DNA of 64,000 nt from Alphaproteobacteria bacterium SS10 (GCA_019192455.1 JAHCML010000003.1:539294-603293), one strand, 5' to 3'; shown: positions 1 to 9,025, counted from the first letter of the stretch. The notes: a model not told the origin generated them from the letters alone. A program made the numbers and translations.

Positions 1-141
1 TGACCATGGAGATGCAGATGCGGTAACGCGCCATCTCAAAACAAGTTCCAGCGTCTCCCCCGCTGTTGTCTTCGTCGCCAACGAATTTTGTAAATCCACG
101 GTCAGGCACCACGCCGACCAAGCTTATGATTAGGGGATAAC

Positions 142-1503
142 ATGGCTGATTTTCGTCCACTTCTGGACCTCGCGGCAGAGGCTCCAAGCGATCCATACGC
201 TGGATCGAACAGTGCAGGCGCCATCGCGGCGGCTGACGAGGACATGCATGCACAGTTGATGAACTTCTTGCATCCACGACGCCACCAACCAGAGATTGAT
301 TACGGGTCACCAGAGGCTTGGGGTGCCTTTGCCGATGATCAACCAATTCCAACCGCGTCAACCGCCAGCGTTGAGGGCACCGGTAATGGTGCAGCGGCCA
401 AGGACAGCCAGAAGCTGATCGTTTGGGATGAGTTCGGTGCCAATAAGCGCCTGCCAACCAACAACCGCGACGGCAGCTTCCCTGGCAGCGGCCCATCAGA
501 CAGCAAGGATGAGGGCCCAGATGCTCCGGGTGATGAGGGCGAAGAGATGCCCAAGATGACCCAGGAAGGTGCTGTGGCAACGATCAATCGCTACATGGAA
601 ATCCTCAATAAGAGTGAGTCAGGTCGCGCCCTGGTTGAGATGGCGAAAGAGATGAACATCAAGTTCGCCATCGATATGCAGGCTGGTGTCTATGGCTACT
701 ACTCACCAGGCGAGAATCTGGTTGGCATCAACCCAACCGTTGATGAGGGACGTGCGGTTGCCACTTTGGCGCACGAGCTTCGCCACGCTTGGCAGTTCAA
801 GAATGGCTTCAATACCAAGCTTGAGTTCAAGCCACGCGACAACATTTGGATGATGCGTGCGATGGAAGCTGATGCCGAAGCCAACGCCATTAAGTTGGCG
901 GCAGAACTGGCCGAAGCGGGCTATCCAGCTGCACTGCAGTCCCACCTGAACAGTGAGTATGGTGACGAGGCCATGGCCTTCATCCACCAGGTTCAAGAAG
1001 ACCCAACCTCACTTACCGATGGTCGTGCACAGCGTGCGGTGTTTGATCAGTGGTTCTCTAAGACCTGGCGCCGGGATGCTTACGATAAGCACTCCGTTGA
1101 CTATCTTGAGCACTTCTCCTTCGCGCTTGAGCACAACAAGAAGACCAAAGGCTTCGATGAAGTTACGGTTGAGTGGCTGCGCGGCATGGGTGCCCAACCG
1201 GATGGCAGCAACTATCTGGACCCGAAAGACGGCTCCATGGATCTGGATGATGACTTCTACCGTGAAGGTATCGCCAGCCCGGTTGAAGATCGTCTTGAGC
1301 ACATTGAGCGTCGTCTGGACGGTGTTAAGCGTGGACCGAACCGCCGCAATGGCGATGAGGCACCGCTTAAGATGCCACCACGTGGTGCGGCCAACGACGA
1401 TCGTCTGCCTGGCGATGGCGGCCTGCCAATCGCGGCTGAACTTGGCAAGGATGGTGAGCCAAAGCCACCACGCCTTCTGCGGGCTGGCGGCATGGGCATG
1501 TAA
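142..1503 (+). CDS. Putative zinc metallopeptidase (DUF6782-like)
   Basis: A 453-residue protein without a signal peptide. Residues 1-140 are low-complexity and acidic. The recognisable part is a gluzincin-type zinc motif, HELRH at residues 211-215 followed by AWQ, with a downstream acidic helix (MEADAEANA, about residues 241-249) that could supply the third ligand. The motif resembles the uncharacterised family of putative metallopeptidases called DUF6782; I am moderately sure of that name and do not know the substrate. The start is well supported by AGGGGA five bases before the ATG. An intrinsic terminator follows, so the gene appears to be transcribed alone. Proline is encoded mostly by CCA (22 of 31 by hand count), a bias shared with other probably highly expressed genes here. 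Confidence 0.75.
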   Translation: MADFRPLLDLAAEAPSDPYAGSNSAGAIAAADEDMHAQLMNFLHPRRHQPEIDYGSPEAWGAFADDQPIPTASTASVEGTGNGAAAKDSQKLIVWDEFGANKRLPTNNRDGSFPGSGPSDSKDEGPDAPGDEGEEMPKMTQEGAVATINRYMEILNKSESGRALVEMAKEMNIKFAIDMQAGVYGYYSPGENLVGINPTVDEGRAVATLAHELRHAWQFKNGFNTKLEFKPRDNIWMMRAMEADAEANAIKLAAELAEAGYPAALQSHLNSEYGDEAMAFIHQVQEDPTSLTDGRAQRAVFDQWFSKTWRRDAYDKHSVDYLEHFSFALEHNKKTKGFDEVTVEWLRGMGAQPDGSNYLDPKDGSMDLDDDFYREGIASPVEDRLEHIERRLDGVKRGPNRRNGDEAPLKMPPRGAANDDRLPGDGGLPIAAELGKDGEPKPPRLLRAGGMGM

Positions 1504-1530
1504 GCCCAGTCAGAATAAACAGATAGTAGG

Positions 1531-1568
1531 GAAGGCGGCGCCAATGGTGGCCGCCTTCTTTCCTTTTC
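1531..1568 (+). terminator. Intrinsic terminator after the metallopeptidase gene
   Basis: A nine-base-pair perfect stem (GAAGGCGGC at 1531-1539 pairing with GCCGCCTTC at 1550-1558) is followed by TTTCCTTTT. It lies 28 bases after the stop codon. Almost the same stem is used at 33649. Confidence 0.85.
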
Positions 1569-1623
1569 AGCTATCTGCCTTTACCTCTCACCTTATGAGA
1601 TTAACCGGATCTAGAGTGCAGAG

Positions 1624-2523
1624 ATGACGGACCGCGTTACCCTGGTTGAGGTGGGCCCGCGCGACGGCCTACAGAACGAACCAAAGCCGATTGATGCGGC
1701 GACTAAGATCACCTTGGTTGATCGACTGGCTGCCGCTGGGCTGCCCAGTGTTGAGGCTGGCGCCTTCGTGTCGCCGAAATGGGTGCCGCAGATGGCCGCC
1801 AGTGATGAGGTGATGCGCGGTATTCAACGGCATGAGGCTACAGATTACCCGGTGCTGGTCCCCAATCTCAAAGGCTTGGAGGCGGCTAAGACCGCAGACG
1901 CTGAGACCATCGCGATCTTCCTCGCGGCCTCTGAGAGCTTCTCCCAAAAGAATATCAACTGCTCAATCGATGAAAGTTTTGGCCGCGCCGCCGAGGTTAT
2001 TGCCGGGGCGAGGGAGAGCGGGTTGCAGGTTCGGGCCTATATCTCTTGTGTGGTCGGCTGCCCTTATGAGGGGGCTATTGAACCCATCGCCGTTGCCAAA
2101 GTGGCCGCCCGGCTGGCCCGCTTGGAGGTGGCAGAGATTTCGTTGGGCGACACGATTGGGGTCGGTACCCCTGGTAGCGTTGGCACGATGCTGAAGGCGG
2201 TTCAGGATGCGGTGCCCAGCAGCACCAAACTGGCCGGGCATTTCCACGATACCTATGGTCAGTCTCTGGCCAATATCTTGACCGCGATGAATCTGGGCAT
2301 TCGTACCTTCGATACCTCGGTGGCTGGCCTCGGCGGTTGCCCCTACGCGCCTGGTGCTAGCGGCAATGTGGCGACAGAGGATGTCATCTACATGCTGGAG
2401 GGCATGGGGATGGAGACGGGCGCTGACCTCGATCAGATTGTGGATATCGGCGACTGGATTTGCGGTGTAATCGGCCGATCTAATGGGTCTAAGGTTGCGG
2501 CGGCAAAGCTCGCCGCCCGTTGA
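1624..2523 (+). CDS. mvaB: Hydroxymethylglutaryl-CoA lyase
   Basis: Cleaves 3-hydroxy-3-methylglutaryl-CoA to acetoacetate and acetyl-CoA, the last step of leucine catabolism. The 299 residues match the family's normal length. The TIM-barrel signatures are visible: VEVGPRDGLQNE at the start (residues 8-19), the metal-binding HFHDT (206-210) and the signature loop GLGGCPYAPGASGN with the catalytic cysteine at residue 239. No other leucine-degradation gene is next to it, so it is not in the usual liu cluster. The DUF1489 gene follows 24 bases downstream and may be co-transcribed. Confidence 0.93.
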   Translation: MTDRVTLVEVGPRDGLQNEPKPIDAATKITLVDRLAAAGLPSVEAGAFVSPKWVPQMAASDEVMRGIQRHEATDYPVLVPNLKGLEAAKTADAETIAIFLAASESFSQKNINCSIDESFGRAAEVIAGARESGLQVRAYISCVVGCPYEGAIEPIAVAKVAARLARLEVAEISLGDTIGVGTPGSVGTMLKAVQDAVPSSTKLAGHFHDTYGQSLANILTAMNLGIRTFDTSVAGLGGCPYAPGASGNVATEDVIYMLEGMGMETGADLDQIVDIGDWICGVIGRSNGSKVAAAKLAAR

Positions 2524-2547
2524 TATCGCTAGACCGAACATCACCCT

Positions 2548-2982
2548 ATGCCCGTCAATCTCCTGCGCACCGCTGTTGGCTCCCGTTCTGTGGAGCATTT
2601 GAAGCAGATCCAAAAGCATCGCGGCTTTAGCTATGACGGTGAACCGGCCACCTGGGCCATGACCCGTCGGCGTCCAACCCGGGCGGATGAGATTATTGAT
2701 CGCCAAGGTTCAATCTATTGGATCGTGCAGCGTTCACTCTGCATCCGGCAACCGGTTATCGACCTGCCGGTGGAGGAGGATGTTGAGGGCAAGACCTATT
2801 GCCGGATTGTCCTAGATCCCAACCTGGTGCTGGTGGAGCCGGTAACCCGCAAGCACATCCAGGGATGGCGCTATCTGGAAACCAAAGACACCCCGAAAGA
2901 CCTGGCCCAGATCGATACCGGTAAAGGTGATGATCTGCCGGATCAGATGGTCGTGGAATTGCGTGAGCTGGGGCTGATGTAG
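2548..2982 (+). CDS. DUF1489 family protein
   Basis: A 144-residue cytoplasmic protein of a family found almost only in Alphaproteobacteria. The pattern is typical: a short N-terminal strand (MPVNLLRTAVG), then PTRADEIIDRQGSIYWIV, then an RCRL-like strand (YCRIVLDPNLVLVEP) and a WRYL segment. Function is unknown. It lies 24 bases after the HMG-CoA lyase gene on the same strand. The reading frame ends in a GGGGCTGATG-TAG-CCCC palindrome with no T-tract, so I do not call a terminator there. Confidence 0.8.
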   Translation: MPVNLLRTAVGSRSVEHLKQIQKHRGFSYDGEPATWAMTRRRPTRADEIIDRQGSIYWIVQRSLCIRQPVIDLPVEEDVEGKTYCRIVLDPNLVLVEPVTRKHIQGWRYLETKDTPKDLAQIDTGKGDDLPDQMVVELRELGLM

Positions 2983-3133
2983 CCCCAAATCAGCGCCTTA
3001 ACGCCCGATAAACCCATATCCTGCTGGGAATATTCGCTGCTGCTACTGGTTGATTTCACCGGCGGCGCCATATCTGTCATCAGTTATAGACCTCAGACCA
3101 TCGGTAATTTGCCGAGGAACGAACCGTAAGACC

Positions 3134-4279
3134 ATGACCGATAGCGCCAATCCAAATCGCCCATTTAAGATCCCATCCGATCACCCGGCCGTGCCCGGCC
3201 CGAAAACCGGCGTGTTGCTGATTAATCTCGGAACCCCGGATGCGACCAGCTACTGGCCGATGCGCCGGTACCTGAAAGAGTTTTTGAGCGACCCACGGGT
3301 TATTGAGCTTAGCCCCTGGCTTTGGCAGCCGATCCTCAATCTCATCATTCTAACCACCCGCCCGGGCAAGAGCGGTGAGGCCTATGCCAGCATCTGGGAT
3401 AAGGAAACCAATGAGAGCCCGCTGCGTCGGATTACGCGCGAGCAAACCGAGGCGCTAGCCGCGCGTTTGGCGCCGCTGGGTGACAATATCGAGGTCGAAT
3501 GGGGCATGCGCTATGGCAACCCATCGATTAAGAGCCGGTTAGAGGCACTCAAAGAGAAGGGCTGTGACCGCATCGTGATGATGGCGCTCTATCCCCAGTA
3601 CTCCGCCTCCACCATGGCGACGGCTTATGACAAGGCCTTCGATGCGCTAAAGAAGATGCGTTGGCAGCCAGCTGTGCGCACCATGGCGCCCTATCATGAT
3701 GACCCGGTCTATGTTGAGGCGATTGCCAAATCATTGAACGATCATCTGGCAACCCTGGATTGGGAGCCGGAGGTAATCCTGTCCTCCTTCCACGGTGTGC
3801 CGAAGAGCTATCTGATGAAGGGCGATCCCTATCACTGCCAATGCGCGAAGTCGGCCCGGCTGATCCGCGAGCATCTGGGCATGGATAGTGAGAAGTTCAA
3901 ACTGACCTTCCAGTCTCGCTTTGGCCCGCAGGAATGGCTGCAGCCCTATACCGATAAGACGATCGAGAAGCTGGCCCAGGAAGGTGTGAAGAAGATGGCG
4001 GTGATTACGCCGGGCTTCTCATCCGATTGTGTTGAGACCCTGGAAGAGATTGCCATCGAGGGGCATGAGATTTTTGAGGAGCATGGCGGCACCCATTACA
4101 CGGTGGTGCCTTGCCTCAATCAGAGTGAGCCATCGATTGATCTAATGGTTCATCTCGCTAAGCAGGAATTGGCGGGCTGGGTGCCAGCTGACCAATTGGC
4201 CCTGGTGTCCGATAAGGCCAGTGATGTGGTCTCAATTGACGGTAGCGAACCGCAAGAGCCGCAAGCTAAGGCTGGCTGA
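3134..4279 (+). CDS. hemH: Ferrochelatase
   Basis: Inserts ferrous iron into protoporphyrin IX in the last step of haem synthesis. The frame is open from 3050, but the ATG at 3134 (MTDSANP) gives a normal 381-residue protein and removes an implausible leader. Family landmarks are GVLLINLGTPD near the N-terminus, the active-site histidine in SSFHGVP, and GFSSDCVETLEEI with the catalytic glutamate. The segment DPYHCQCAKSARLI is also typical. The last 14 bases overlap the convergent ubiquinone monooxygenase gene. Confidence 0.95.
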   Translation: MTDSANPNRPFKIPSDHPAVPGPKTGVLLINLGTPDATSYWPMRRYLKEFLSDPRVIELSPWLWQPILNLIILTTRPGKSGEAYASIWDKETNESPLRRITREQTEALAARLAPLGDNIEVEWGMRYGNPSIKSRLEALKEKGCDRIVMMALYPQYSASTMATAYDKAFDALKKMRWQPAVRTMAPYHDDPVYVEAIAKSLNDHLATLDWEPEVILSSFHGVPKSYLMKGDPYHCQCAKSARLIREHLGMDSEKFKLTFQSRFGPQEWLQPYTDKTIEKLAQEGVKKMAVITPGFSSDCVETLEEIAIEGHEIFEEHGGTHYTVVPCLNQSEPSIDLMVHLAKQELAGWVPADQLALVSDKASDVVSIDGSEPQEPQAKAG

Positions 4280-5510
4280 TCGGCCGCATGAGGCGCGGCA
4301 GCTGGCCTAGCGGCTTCATCCCCTGCGACATGAGCTGGCGGCGTAATGGGCCAACGGCCCCAATGCCGCGCAGCCCTAAGCGGCGAAGCTGATCCACGAC
4401 CGGATTACGCCGGTGCACCATATCCGATAGTAGACTGATTGCGCCGCTGCGGCCGATGACGTCGAAGCGCCGGGCCCGGCGATAGCCGTCGGTGACATCC
4501 GGTCGGCCGGGATCGGCTCGGCCCGATGGCCCCAATAGATCAATCAAGACGGCAATATCGGCCAAGGTCGTGTTCAGACCCTGGGCCCCAATGGGTGCCA
4601 GCGCATGGGCCGCTTCCCCGACCAGCACGGCCCTCGAGGCTGATAGCCGTTGGGCGCGGAAGGGGCGAACCGGAAACCCCGATGGCTTACCCGCCTGCAT
4701 AATCTTACCCAACCGCCCGCGTGTCGCATCCTCAACCAAGGTGCGAAGCGCTGGCTCCTCCATGGCACCGATCCAATTCATGCTGGCCTCATCACCGACC
4801 AGATTGATCGCGGATCGGTTGCCGGGCAGCGGGATGGTTGTTACCTGCCCGAAACCATCGGCCAGGGGGCCGTGAAACTCGTAAGAGATGCCGTCATGGC
4901 TAACCGCATGTTCGGTGTTGAAGACGAGGGCCATTTCCGTGGCGGCTCCCTTCACAACCCCGATGCGCAACATGTCCCGGCAAGCGGATCGTCGGCCGTC
5001 GGCTGCGACCAGTAGCTTTGGCTCAATCGTGTCCTGTGGTCCCTCGTCTGGGCCAATGCGAACCTGAAGATGCTGGTCCCGATGGCTGATGCCATGCACC
5101 GTGGTGCCGGGTAAGAGGGTGATGCCGTTCTGCTTTTTCAGCACGGCCATCAGCGTTGATTTCAACGCCTCATTCGGCACGTTTTGCGCAAACCATTCTT
5201 GGTCAATTTCGGCGGCATCAAAACGCTGATCCAGCGTGTTGCCGGTGCTGTCATCAATCAGCTGGAGGTAGCGAAGTGGCGCGCTTATCGGCTCAAGCTC
5301 CTGCCAGACGCCCAGTTGCTCAAGCATCCGGATGCCGCTCGCCATGATGGCCGTGGTGCGGGCATCACTCTTCACATTTGTGCGCTTGGCGGTCAGCGGG
5401 CCCGGGTCAACCAAGGTTACAGACCAACCGGCCTGGCAGGCCGCGAGGGCGGTCACAAGGCCAGCAGCACCGCCGCCAGCGACAAGGAGATCTGGTTGAG
5501 TGTCAGGCAT
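4266..5510 (-). CDS. UbiH/UbiF/COQ6-family FAD-dependent monooxygenase
   Basis: A flavin hydroxylase probably acting in ubiquinone ring hydroxylation. The 414 residues carry all three fold signatures: the dinucleotide-binding GGGAAG near the N-terminus, VAADGRRS in the middle (the DG motif) and GEAAHALAPIGAQGLN near the C-terminus that closes over FAD and the ribityl chain. Which ring position it hydroxylates (UbiH, UbiF, UbiI or UbiL type) cannot be told from sequence alone. It is convergent with hemH and overlaps it by 14 bases. Confidence 0.88.
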   Translation of the reverse strand: MPDTQPDLLVAGGGAAGLVTALAACQAGWSVTLVDPGPLTAKRTNVKSDARTTAIMASGIRMLEQLGVWQELEPISAPLRYLQLIDDSTGNTLDQRFDAAEIDQEWFAQNVPNEALKSTLMAVLKKQNGITLLPGTTVHGISHRDQHLQVRIGPDEGPQDTIEPKLLVAADGRRSACRDMLRIGVVKGAATEMALVFNTEHAVSHDGISYEFHGPLADGFGQVTTIPLPGNRSAINLVGDEASMNWIGAMEEPALRTLVEDATRGRLGKIMQAGKPSGFPVRPFRAQRLSASRAVLVGEAAHALAPIGAQGLNTTLADIAVLIDLLGPSGRADPGRPDVTDGYRRARRFDVIGRSGAISLLSDMVHRRNPVVDQLRRLGLRGIGAVGPLRRQLMSQGMKPLGQLPRLMRPISQP

Positions 5511-5599
5511 GATGATGGGCTATCCGTCCAGGTTTCCGTCATCAATATAGAGACGGGACCCGGACGTATACCCATGGGTGTCTTGTCGCAGTTAACCGT

Positions 5600-6442
5600 T
5601 TAGAACCGGTAGGTAATGCCCACCGCCGCCAGGAACTGGCTGCTTGAGCCTTCATCATCGACAATTGGGCTGTCCGCAGCATCGCCGAGTAACTCGGTAT
5701 AGCCAATGCGGGCCAGCGCGCCCCAGCTATCGTTGAAGTCATAGGTGAGGGTGGTACCGATACCGATATCCTTGAACCCGCTATCCGCCTCAAACACTGG
5801 CAGGCCGCTAAGCGCGGAGTTACCGGTATCGACGGTGAAGTAGGTATCCATATAATCGCTGCTGGCGAAGCTGGTGCTAACATCCAGGATCACGCCGAGC
5901 TTGGCAGTTGGTCGCCAGCTATAGGCCGCGCCAAAGCCGCCGACCAAACCCTCATGGGCGTCACTGACGTCTTGAAGGATGTCGACCTCAAACGACAGGC
6001 GGTCGCCGTCCAAGAGGTCGGGGGAGAGGTTGTAGCGGAAGAAGCCACCAACCTCGATTGCATCATCAATCTCCCGCAAGCGGGCAACCACATCATTATC
6101 GACATCATCATCGCGCCCGCCCCGGAAGTTGATCACCGGACCGGCATCAAAGCGACGGGAGGGTAACACATCGATGGCCGCACCCAGGCCGCGCAGCTCT
6201 AAGCCAAAGCCACGCCAATTGGCCTGACCAACCACAAGCGGGATCACGTCATAATCTTCGGACCCCTCATATTCCGGTGCGATGCCAACACCGGCACCGA
6301 CAAAGCCAGAGGCATCTTCGGTGACAAAGCCGAACAAGGCATCACCGCGGGTGCTCTCATCATCGTTAGCGAGGGCAAGGGCAGGGGAAAGGGCGACCGT
6401 CGCGCTGATCGCAGCGGCGAGGAAAAGGGGGCGATTGGACAT
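5600..6442 (-). CDS. MipA/OmpV family outer-membrane protein
   Basis: A predicted beta-barrel of the MipA/OmpV family. The frame extends back to 6544, but the ATG at 6442 (MSNRPLFLAAA) starts a clean signal peptide ending ALALA-ND, so that start is chosen and gives 280 residues. Supporting features are the FVGAGVGIAPEYEGS motif after the signal, alternating barrel strands rich in Gly, Tyr and Asp, and a terminal phenylalanine (TYRF). MipA was described as a scaffold between murein hydrolase and synthase, but most relatives have no proven role. A TetR-family gene lies 172 bases upstream on the same strand and may regulate it. Confidence 0.85.
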   Translation of the reverse strand: MSNRPLFLAAAISATVALSPALALANDDESTRGDALFGFVTEDASGFVGAGVGIAPEYEGSEDYDVIPLVVGQANWRGFGLELRGLGAAIDVLPSRRFDAGPVINFRGGRDDDVDNDVVARLREIDDAIEVGGFFRYNLSPDLLDGDRLSFEVDILQDVSDAHEGLVGGFGAAYSWRPTAKLGVILDVSTSFASSDYMDTYFTVDTGNSALSGLPVFEADSGFKDIGIGTTLTYDFNDSWGALARIGYTELLGDAADSPIVDDEGSSSQFLAAVGITYRF

Positions 6443-6468
6443 GGATTGGGTGGGGAAGCAACGTTGAT

Positions 6469-6490
6469 CTGTACATACTAAGTTATACAG
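6469..6490. promoter_or_regulatory. Imperfect palindrome upstream of the MipA/OmpV gene
   Basis: CTGTA and TACAG arms, 12 bases apart in an AT-rich block, lie 26 bases before the chosen mipA start codon. The place and symmetry suit a repressor site, possibly for the neighbouring TetR protein. This is inference only. Confidence 0.3.
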
Positions 6491-6614
6491 GCCTCTGCTG
6501 GCTGACCCTACTCGCGCGGGCGTGGAAAAAAGGTGTTTTATCATAGGGGTTTACCGGTTGGGTTGGATGGCTTGCTCGGCAATTCTCGAGGGTTTGCGAT
6601 TGCCGAGTGGGGGA

Positions 6615-7274
6615 TCACTGAACGGTGGCGTTGGCCGGTCCTTGCGATGACAGGTAGGCGGTGACCACCTGCATGATGTGATCTTCAATCTGCTGAGACG
6701 GGATCTCACGGTCGCTATAGACAACAAAGGCATGGACTAGGGCTTCGATGATGAAGGCGCTGGTGTTGATCTGATTGATCGCCTCGTCCTCAGTGTCCGC
6801 GTCACGCTGGGCTGGATCGCTTAAGCTATCCACCGCCTCGTGCAACGCCTGATAGAGGCGCGTCATGTCGTTTTCCGGATCGTTCTCGGTTCGCTGCTCA
6901 AGCGGGCCCACATGGGGGATCTCTTGCGATAGCACGCGATGCAACGCCGGATCCTTGCGGTGGGTCTTAATATCAGCCCGAACCAGCTGGCGGATTAGCT
7001 CCAGCGGTGGCAGATCCTTGGCCTCATCCAGCACGCTGACCAGCGCCACCCGCACATCACGTTGGTGCAGGCGCCGAAGCGCCATGACAATCGCTTCCTT
7101 ATTGTCGAAGTAGTGGTAGAGCGTGCCGATTGAGACGCCGGCTCGCCGGGCCAACTCATTGGTATTAAAGCGGTTATAGCCTTGCTCGACCAAGATTTGG
7201 CCAGCAGCGCCCAAAATCGCATCGACGATCGCTTGCGATCGTTGGTTCTGCGGTTTCCGACGAAGTTCCTTCAT
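6615..7274 (-). CDS. TetR family transcriptional regulator
   Basis: A 219-residue repressor-type regulator. The N-terminal helix-turn-helix is typical: AILGAAGQILVEQGYNRF, then TNELARRAGVSIGTLYHYFDNKEAI (about residues 20-65). The C-terminal ligand domain is family-specific and not informative to me. It lies between moaE and mipA on the same strand. The palindrome in its own promoter region (7286-7306) suggests autoregulation, and the adjacent outer-membrane protein gene is the most likely second target. Confidence 0.9.
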   Translation of the reverse strand: MKELRRKPQNQRSQAIVDAILGAAGQILVEQGYNRFNTNELARRAGVSIGTLYHYFDNKEAIVMALRRLHQRDVRVALVSVLDEAKDLPPLELIRQLVRADIKTHRKDPALHRVLSQEIPHVGPLEQRTENDPENDMTRLYQALHEAVDSLSDPAQRDADTEDEAINQINTSAFIIEALVHAFVVYSDREIPSQQIEDHIMQVVTAYLSSQGPANATVQ

Positions 7275-7285
7275 TGAGAGCCCTA

Positions 7286-7306
7286 CAAGATTATGTGGTG
7301 ATCTTG
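7286..7306. promoter_or_regulatory. Candidate TetR operator (CAAGAT-N9-ATCTTG)
   Basis: A perfect six-base inverted repeat with a nine-base spacer sits 12 bases upstream of the TetR start codon. Outer CCTACA and TGTAGG sequences flank it (7282-7287 and 7320-7325). TetR-family repressors commonly bind palindromes of this size in their own promoters. That this protein binds here is inference. Confidence 0.4.
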
Positions 7307-7362
7307 CGTTGCTCTACGTGTGTAGGTTGATTTTGGTTCTGTAGAATTGCTCGAAATGGGCT

Positions 7363-7821
7363 CTAGTCGGTCGCCCAGCGCCGCTTTGCCTCATCATCAC
7401 TGGCGCGTGCCTCAACCCAGCGGGTCTCACCTTCCGCGGTGGTTTCAGCCTTCCAAAACGGCGCCTCTGTCTTCAGGTAATCCATGATGAAGTCGCAAGC
7501 TTCAAAGGCGGCAGCGCGGTGGGCTGAGGTGGTGCCAACAAAGACAATTTGATCGCCGGGCGATAGGCGCCCAACCCGGTGAATGATTGTAACGTCGATG
7601 AGTGGCCAGCGCTCCCGCGCTTGCTGTTCAATGGCGTTGAGCGCCTTCTCTGTCATCCCGGGATAATGCTCGAGGGTAAGGTCGCTGACGCCGGTTCCTT
7701 CATTACGGTCACGGACTAGACCGATGAAGGTGGCGACCCCGCCTACATCCCGTCGCCCGTCGGTCAGGACCTTAATCTCAACGCCCGCGTCAAAATCAGC
7801 TTCGCCAACACGCACGGACAT
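7363..7821 (-). CDS. moaE: Molybdopterin synthase catalytic subunit
   Basis: The large subunit of molybdopterin synthase, which puts two sulfurs into cyclic pyranopterin monophosphate to make molybdopterin. The 152 residues include the family's conserved HRVGRLSPGD segment, the SAHRAAAFEACDFIMDYLK helix and the catalytic lysines in LKTEAPFWKAE. It lies four bases after moaD, its partner. Possible local users of the cofactor include the MsrP reductase at 25995. Confidence 0.95.
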   Translation of the reverse strand: MSVRVGEADFDAGVEIKVLTDGRRDVGGVATFIGLVRDRNEGTGVSDLTLEHYPGMTEKALNAIEQQARERWPLIDVTIIHRVGRLSPGDQIVFVGTTSAHRAAAFEACDFIMDYLKTEAPFWKAETTAEGETRWVEARASDDEAKRRWATD

Positions 7822-7825
7822 GGTG

Positions 7826-8095
7826 CTAGCCCCCGGTCACTGGTGGGAAGAAGGCCACCTCATCACCCGGTTTGACCGGGGTGGTTGCTTCGGCGAATTC
7901 TTGGTTCACGGCAGCCTTCAAGCCCTCGGGCTTGTTGAAGACCGCAGCATGGCTTTCTGAGCGTCCAGCCAATTGCGTCATCAAATCTGCGATGGTGGTG
8001 GCGCTATTGCTTAGCTCGACCGTTTCACCAGCCAGGTCTAGACGACTGCGCACCCAGGCAAAGTACTTGATGGTAATGGCAGTCTGGGCACTCAC
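7826..8095 (-). CDS. moaD: Molybdopterin synthase sulfur-carrier subunit
   Basis: A small ubiquitin-like sulfur carrier. The 89 residues end in the required Gly-Gly (FFPPVTGG), which is adenylated and then thiocarboxylated before sulfur transfer inside the MoaD-MoaE complex. The start codon overlaps the pgsA stop by four bases (ATGA), and moaE follows after four bases, so the three genes are translationally linked. Confidence 0.93.
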   Translation of the reverse strand: MSAQTAITIKYFAWVRSRLDLAGETVELSNSATTIADLMTQLAGRSESHAAVFNKPEGLKAAVNQEFAEATTPVKPGDEVAFFPPVTGG

Positions 8096-8670
8096 GATGC
8101 GGCCTCATCCCCGCTTAAGCTGGGCCAAGCCTGGCGCAGATAGTCGATGCCAGTCACGACGGTCATCAGTGCGGCAACCCAAAGCAACCCAATTGCGGAC
8201 AGGGTAGCTGGCGTCCAGGCGGCTGACAGCAGGATCGCACCCGTTGCAACCAGTTGCATGGTCGTCTTCCACTTGGCGAGCGTTGTCACATGGATGACGA
8301 GGCTTCCAGCCAGGAACTCTCGCAGGCCGGAGATCACAAACTCCCGGGTCAGGATCAGATAGACGGCGAGGGTGTGCCAGCCCTCGATCAATCCCATGCC
8401 GATGAGTAGTGGCAGCATGACCCCAACCACGACCTTATCCGCAATCGGGTCCATAACCCGGCCAAAGGCGGATGCCATGTTGAACCGGCGGGCGATCCAG
8501 CCATCGAGAAAATCACTGACACTCATTAGGCAGAACAGGGCAAAGGCAATCCAGGCGCCATTCTCACCGCCATAGGCAAGCGCGAGGCCCAGCGGGATCA
8601 TCGCCACCATCCGGCCAATGGTCAGTATGTTCGGTAAGGTCCACATAAGCCGGTGCCATAGCATGGGCAC
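8092..8670 (-). CDS. pgsA: CDP-diacylglycerol--glycerol-3-phosphate 3-phosphatidyltransferase
   Basis: Makes phosphatidylglycerophosphate, the committed step to phosphatidylglycerol and cardiolipin, in the inner membrane. The CDP-alcohol phosphotransferase motif D-x2-DG-x2-AR-x8-G-x3-D-x3-D is complete (from SDFLDGWIARR to MDPIADK), and several hydrophobic helices follow. Starts at 8670 (MPMLWHR) or 8646 (MWTLPNILT) are both possible; the second matches the usual family N-terminus. In many Alphaproteobacteria pgsA directly follows uvrC; here they are 2.8 kb apart with accessory genes between. Confidence 0.93.
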   Translation of the reverse strand: MPMLWHRLMWTLPNILTIGRMVAMIPLGLALAYGGENGAWIAFALFCLMSVSDFLDGWIARRFNMASAFGRVMDPIADKVVVGVMLPLLIGMGLIEGWHTLAVYLILTREFVISGLREFLAGSLVIHVTTLAKWKTTMQLVATGAILLSAAWTPATLSAIGLLWVAALMTVVTGIDYLRQAWPSLSGDEAAS

Positions 8671-8692
8671 GGCGGGGCTGTAAGCCCTGGCG

Positions 8693-9013
8693 TTATCGCA
8701 GGGTCAGAGTCTTGCGCCGCGTGGTGCCTTCCGCGTGTTGTTGCGGCCTGACCGGCTCGGCGGCGGCAGCCTTGGGCTGGGCAGTTTCAACCGCTGGCTT
8801 TTTGGTTGGTGGGCCGCTGTGAATCATCTTGTGGCGGAAGTTTTTGATCATGTTGACCAAGGTCTCACGAAGCTCGGTCTGAACCGCCTTTGGTGCCACG
8901 CCAACGATGCCATTGCGGTCGTTGCGGTTGTTGATCTCAGGGAAAAAGCTGGCTGTCAGTGGTAGGCGCGCCACCCGATTAGCCTGGATCATAAAGGCAC
9001 GATCCTGACCCAT
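8693..9013 (-). CDS. C-terminal part of a split PemK/MazF-like toxin
   Basis: A 106-residue frame in exactly the same reading frame as the 72-residue gene before it, separated only by TAA and four codons (EARK). Its first 60 residues (GQDRAF, then RLPLTASFFPEI, then NGIVGVAPKAV) read as the continuation of a PemK/MazF-like fold. The remaining tail is Ala/Pro/Lys-rich and looks disordered. GAGG stands eight bases before the ATG, so separate translation is possible. The simplest reading is one toxin gene broken by a nonsense codon; a base-call error or a two-piece protein are alternatives. Confidence 0.5.
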   Translation of the reverse strand: MGQDRAFMIQANRVARLPLTASFFPEINNRNDRNGIVGVAPKAVQTELRETLVNMIKNFRHKMIHSGPPTKKPAVETAQPKAAAAEPVRPQQHAEGTTRRKTLTLR

Positions 9014-9025
9014 CTTGCGCGCCTC

